DNA of 64,000 nucleotides from Apostichopus japonicus (taxonomy: Eukaryota > Echinodermata > Holothuroidea > Aspidochirotida > Stichopodidae), in assembly GCF_037975245.1 (NCBI RefSeq), contig NC_092582.1, positions 5,715,001 to 5,779,000 of the forward strand. Reading direction: 5' to 3'. Positions within the stretch are counted from its first letter, which is position 1. The number at the start of each line of letters is the position of its first letter. A program made the translations under genes and the position numbers. Shown here piece after piece: positions 59,470-64,000 of the stretch. The notes beneath the pieces were generated by a model, which saw only the letters and a program-made list of their open reading frames with translations, was not told where the DNA came from and made no database searches.

Positions 59470-60790
59470 TCCATCAAAGGATGGAATAATAGATGTGTCT
59501 GACCAGGGACTGAATAAACAGAAATGTCTGTCCATGTATGGCAGATATGTCTGATAAAAGAGAAGCCATATCCATTCCGGAGCAGCAAACCAGACATGCC
59601 TGTTGGAAGCTAAACACATGTCTGACCAGGTATGGAATATAGACAACATGTCTGACCAGGTATGGAATATAGACAAACATGTCTGTCCTTTGTTGGGATA
59701 TAGACAGACGTGTCTGTTAGCACTTTCATATAGACAGATATGTCTGATTGGAAATGGCATATTGACAGACATGTCTGCCCAGGGAATGGCTTATAAACAC
59801 ATGTCTGATTGGGGATGGGATGTAGACAGACATGTCTGCCTGGGATGGAATAAAGACATGTCTGACCAGGGATGGCATATAGACAAACATGTCTGATTGG
59901 GTGGCATACAGACAGACATGTCTGACCGGGATGGCATATAGACAGACATGTCTGACGGGGATGGCTTATAAACACATGTCTGATTGGGGATGGAATGCAG
60001 ACAGACATGTCTGTCTGCGGATGGAATATAGACAGACATGTCTGACTGGGGATGGCTTATAAACACATGTCTGATCGGGAATGTAGGCAGACATGTCTGA
60101 CCAGGATTGAATAAAGACAGACATGCCTGAACAGGGATGGCATATCGACAGACATATCTGGCCAGGGATGGAATAAAGACATGTCTGACTGGGATGGCAT
60201 ATCAACAGACATGTCTGACCAGGGATGGAATAAAGACATGTCTGACCAGGGATGGCATATAGACAAACATGTCTGACCATGGATGGCATACAGACAGACA
60301 TGTCTGACCGGGATGGCATAAAGATAGACATGTCTGACCATGGATGGAATATAGACAGACATGTCTGACCATGGATGGCATATAGACAGACATGTCTGAC
60401 CGGGATGGCATATAGATAGACATGTCTGTCCAGGGGTGGAATACAGACTGACGTGTCTGATAGGAATGGCACATAGACAAACATGTCTGATTGGAAATTG
60501 CATATAGACAAACATGTCTGATCAGGATGGCATATAGACAGACAAGTCTGGCCGGGATGGCATATAGACAGACATGTCTGATAGGAATGGCTTATAAACA
60601 CATGTCTGACTGGGGATGGAATATAGAGAGACATGTCTAACCGGGATGGCATATAGACAGACATGTCTGACCGGGATGGCATATAGACAGACATGTCTGA
60701 TAGGGATGGCTTATAAACACATGTCTGACCGGGGATGAAATATAGAGAGACATGTCTGATCGGGTATTGAATAACAGACACGTCTGTTGA
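59470..60790. repeat. ~30-36-bp minisatellite built on CAGACATGTCTG
   Basis: Roughly 40 units of CAGACATGTCTG plus GACCAGGGATGGCATATA-like spacer. The core is a perfect 12-bp palindrome and AGACATGTCT fits RRRCWWGYYY. Minus-strand open frames up to 296 codons (HVCLYAIPGQTC-like text) come from the repeat and are not genes. Confidence 0.95.
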
Positions 60791-62320
60791 ATAACAGAAT
60801 ATATATAGTTTGTTTTCCAATAGTCTAGGTCCAACTTGAACGTTTTTCCCTGCCACGATGAAAGTTTTCAGAGCCTTGTTATATTAATGATATTGGAGTC
60901 TTTCATATGTAAATTGATGATGGAATACTCCAGGGTTGTAAGTAAATGATGGAACACTCCAGGGTTTGTAAAGATAAATTTTTTTCTGATAACATTTCAG
61001 CAATTTTTAGTATTGTGAAAGATATATTGAATTTTGATATTAATTTCATTGTTATTTATTTTCCTTGACAAAATCAAGCAATGCAGTCAAATGAAATCAG
61101 TTACATTTTTTTCTTCTTTTAATAATATGAATGTATGCTTATCTCACAAGTTGATATATATCCATTTAATTGTTTCAAAGTTTAAGTGATGTTTAAGTAA
61201 TATATCGGTTGCGGAAAATGTGAGAGTTATATGGTTGGAAAATATCCTAAACGGAAAAAAAAACATCACAAAATCTTGACCATAACTCAAGATATGGTTG
61301 TTTGATATACTAAACCGTCTCCAAGTATTGGATTATAGTTGCTGGTCTGTGATACCATTGTGGCAGAATTTTTTTTTTTTTTTAAGAGCTTTTCTTTAAT
61401 ATTTTTCTTTCATATGATCTGATAAATTTGGAATGTTTGCTGACTTGTCAAATTGTTCTCTTCTTGTTTGTACATGAGATAAATGATTTGACAAAAAAAA
61501 AAGGAAAGAGTTTTGCATTCCTATTACCATGGTAACAACAAATGCCTTTAACCCTGCTGTGTTGCCAGATGCAATGATACAATTTTTTTTAAATCTCGAT
61601 AAAAAAAGGGTTGAAATAAAAAAATGAGTTTAAAAAGAAAAGGATTTGAAACCATATTTTTTCCATGATACTACATATGTATTTTAATCTCAGATTTCCA
61701 GCAATTTTTTGTTTAATAAAATATGAAGTTATAGCCACCTGAGTGAACCTAAGCTTTAAGTCAGTAGTTATTAAGCGTAATGAAACACAGTGTAATGGTA
61801 ACATGCAAGGTGTGTTGACAGTGATTGTCCTAACTCTTTTACAACGTACCTGGAGTTTTTCCAATTATATTTTGTGAGAGGAGGACCTTGAAATAGCACC
61901 TGAATAGTGCTGATTATGTATTCTTGTTTCTATAGTCTGTTGCAGTGTGTACGTTGGTGTTATTGTCTTGTACAATGGGCCTTATATGGTGCTGTTCTGT
62001 CTGTTATTACAATGTGATATAACCCTAAGCCCCAAAAAACTTACCCTCACATGAAACTGGTTGTTCCGTCACTATAAGAAAAAGTAAGGATTTTGCAGTT
62101 TGACATTTTTTGTTTTTATATTCATATGTATTATAAACTTGAGTTCCAGTGAGTGGGGACAAGTTTTCCACGGTTAATACCACTATATACTGGCCTCTCG
62201 TAGCATGCATTAAAGCTACTGTACTAACAGTATGAACAGTATGATACTTGATAGTCATATGTCGTGATAGTCATACTGTCATTTCAAGTGCCTCAAAGCA
62301 TGACACGAATGCACAGTTGA
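60791..62320. other. Noncoding DNA with one possible small exon
   Basis: AT-rich with poly-T/A runs. The only item of note is the possible terminal exon at 61936-62022. Confidence 0.4.
61936..62022 (+). CDS. Possible terminal exon encoding one membrane span
   Basis: After an acceptor-like TTGTTTCTATAG the frame reads 28 residues (SVAVCTLVLLSCTMGLIWCC, then SVCYYNVI) and stops with TAA. It is hydrophobic enough for one membrane helix. It could be the last exon of another transcript or an alternative 3' exon after exon 10 (phase 0). Chance remains likely. Confidence 0.2.
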   Translation, partial: SVAVCTLVLLSCTMGLIWCCSVCYYNVI

Positions 62321-62755
62321 TAAAAAAATTGTCCCAACTTGGTGTATCTGTTGAATCTCACCACACTGGAGCTTAGGAGGTTACGTGGTGACTTGATTCA
62401 GGTTTTCAAGATTGTGTATGGTTTTGACAATTTATCCTTCACTGACTTTTTCATGTTTGCTAATAGTAGTTGTACCAGAGGTCATTGTATTAAACTCCAA
62501 AAGTCACAAAGTAGGATTAATATTCAGCATAACTTTTTTACTAATAGGGTTGTGAATGAGTGGAACGGTTTGCCTGAGAAAGTTGTACTTGCAAGTAGTG
62601 TGAATGGGTTAACTTAGAATGCTTTGGACGAGCATTTTAAGCATTGTAATCGGGTCTGAGTGTTTGTGTCTTCAGTTTTTTTGCTCTCTCTATAGGGTCC
62701 TTGATGGGGACTTGAGTGTCCCTCCTGATCCTATTTATCTACTAAACTAAATTTT
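62320..62755 (+). pseudogene. LINE reverse-transcriptase 3' end fragment
   Basis: Encodes LELRRLRGDLIQVFKIVYGF, a TRGHCIKLQKSQSR stretch and FFTNRVVNEWNGLP, matching the C-terminal end of CR1/L2-type LINE polyproteins. After an in-frame stop near 62615 it continues NALDEHFKH; the untranslated end has GGTCCTTGATGGGGACTTGA. It is 5'-truncated, as usual for LINEs. Confidence 0.88.
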
Positions 62756-62919
62756 ACTTTGTATTGGACATACCCATACTATAATGCCTAACTGTCATAA
62801 TAAGAAGAAACCTGCCAGTCATCATTTATTTTTATTTTCATTTTCATAAATATAACATTTCATGAATGAATGAATCAGTAGCTGTCTCATCCTACTTGTT
62901 TTAATTCCTGATGTTTGTT

Positions 62920-63590
62920 GAGAGGAGACACAAATCTAACCATTATCTTTCGCATTGAGTGTTCTGTGATGAACAGCTTGCCCTAAGCTTATGATTGGTT
63001 AATGTTCCTTAAGGTGGCATACTCCTATTAAGACTCTATATCCATCGGCTCGATTGTTCTCCTATCTCAAGGAAAAGTGCCAAAAAGCAGCAGGAGAACA
63101 TCTCTTTTGGCCTGTTATCAATCATGATCTGTTTTTTGTTTTGTTTTTTTGTAGCTTGTATGTTAAAGAGCATGAATGGAAGTACATGTGGTGCAAACAT
63201 TGACCCCTTTTGGCCTTCCAGAAGCAGCATACGATAATTGTTTACTACTGAGTGAGGAGGGTTGTTTACAAGTGGCGAAAACTTCAGGCTCTGATAGCAA
63301 AACATCTGCGCGGTCATGGTACGGAAAATTGATGGTGCCATGAATAACGGACCAACTTGTAAGCTATCCGGTGATGGGTAGCATTTAGCTAGTGAGAACT
63401 TCTATCTAGACTTAGCAACCACATTACTTTTGTGATTTAGTGTGTAAGTCAATGGGGCTTTTAATGGGCGTATGCTACCTTCACACACAAGTTTGAAGAC
63501 TTAAACAAGTCTAAATATGACATCATCCAGACGTTTCTTGATATCGTCCATATAATGTAATGGTGATTGTTTGGGTTTGTGTTTCCTTTA
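62920..63590 (+). repeat. Dispersed repeat family R1, copy 4 (partial)
   Basis: GAGGAGACACAAATCTAACC at the left and TTCACACACAAG with AAGTCTAAATATGACATCAT at the right match the 28100 copy; the middle, including the open frame at 63036-63341, is different sequence. Confidence 0.5.
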
Positions 63591-63605
63591 ATTCCCGGTC
63601 ATTGT

Positions 63606-63971
63606 TTAAAGGCATTGAAGACTCGCCCTAAACCGTGTGCCGCCCTCTGAAAAAGTTAACTTTCCATTGCTTGCAAGTGAAGTTTTCTTCTTGTCGCTAC
63701 AAAATGCAGACAGTAATGAAACGTGATACCTTGTTATCTTTTTATCTGGACTTGAGATGTCCATCGCTGCTATGTACACTGTGTTGTGGGTATTGACCGT
63801 AGCTGCATGTATTGACTGTACACTAGTGTCTAATTACCGACGGTAGCAAGCTGTGTGTGTATTTTCTGGGATCGATGGTGGTGTCTAACACTTCTCTTAC
63901 ACCTCATTCGAAACTAGGTCAGATTACTGGCATGAGACGTTTCTTTGTGCAGGAGTCTTCACACCCTTTAA
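63606..63971 (+). mobile_element. MITE copy E
   Basis: TTAA at 63606-63609 and 63968-63971, left end TTAAAGGCATTGAAGACTCG and right end GAGTCTTCACACCCTTTAA. Same orientation as copy A and well preserved. Confidence 0.92.
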
Positions 63972-64000
63972 GCTGCGTTGTTCTTCAATGTATGTCCCTG

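Noticed and set aside
59610-60856. Minus-strand open frames of 91-296 codons rich in HVCLYAIPGQTC-like text
   Set aside because: They are translations of the CAGACATGTCTG minisatellite; several overlapping frames are open at once and none has non-repeat coding sequence.

Overview
This is a window of an animal nuclear genome. It is AT-rich, one long spliced gene covers about two thirds of it, and the rest is introns and flanks full of minisatellites, tRNA-headed SINEs, small inverted-repeat DNA transposons and decayed LINE ends. No bacterial-style gene organisation is seen. The repeat style suggests an invertebrate deuterostome, most likely an echinoderm (perhaps a sea cucumber); that placement is an impression, not a demonstration.

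The one gene I can reconstruct lies on the + strand from 14751 to 58472. Twelve coding exons, all with GT/AG borders and compatible phases, join into a 1764-nt reading frame (587 residues plus stop). The predicted protein has an EGF-like module (residues 26-52), seven membrane spans resembling the THH1/TOM1/TOM3 (GPR137-like) domain (about 59-312), a cytosolic linker, a complete C4HC3 RING-CH (MARCH-type) zinc finger (375-426), two more membrane spans (about 449-493) and a 94-residue cytosolic tail. It should be a membrane-bound E3 ubiquitin ligase with a receptor-like front half. I know of no vertebrate protein with this order of domains, and it is the most interesting item here.

Layout: 1-11590 is upstream DNA with a SINE, a ~120-bp tandem array, a nearly exact 1019-bp tandem duplication and a TTAA-flanked MITE. 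11600-14750 holds a possible promoter/5' exon and a short duplication. 14751-21111 holds exons 1-3. Intron 3 (21112-28953) carries a ~3.1-kb hairpin-containing 69-bp minisatellite and a LINE remnant split by a 51-nt-period repeat. 28954-36533 holds exons 4-9, which finish the 7TM region and begin the RING-CH domain. Intron 9 (10.7 kb) contains three MITE copies and a CT-rich array. Exon 10 (48 nt) supplies the last two zinc ligands. Intron 10 carries nuclear-receptor-like half-site repeats, a 134-bp dimer repeat and a 76-bp minisatellite. Exon 11 encodes the post-RING membrane pair and exon 12 the tail. Intron 11 includes a clean hAT-like insertion with an 8-bp target duplication. Downstream, 59470-60790 is a minisatellite built on a perfect palindrome that fits the p53 half-site consensus, followed by a LINE 3' fragment and a fifth MITE copy.

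Most long open frames in the window lie inside minisatellites whose period is a multiple of three, or inside repeats, and are not genes.
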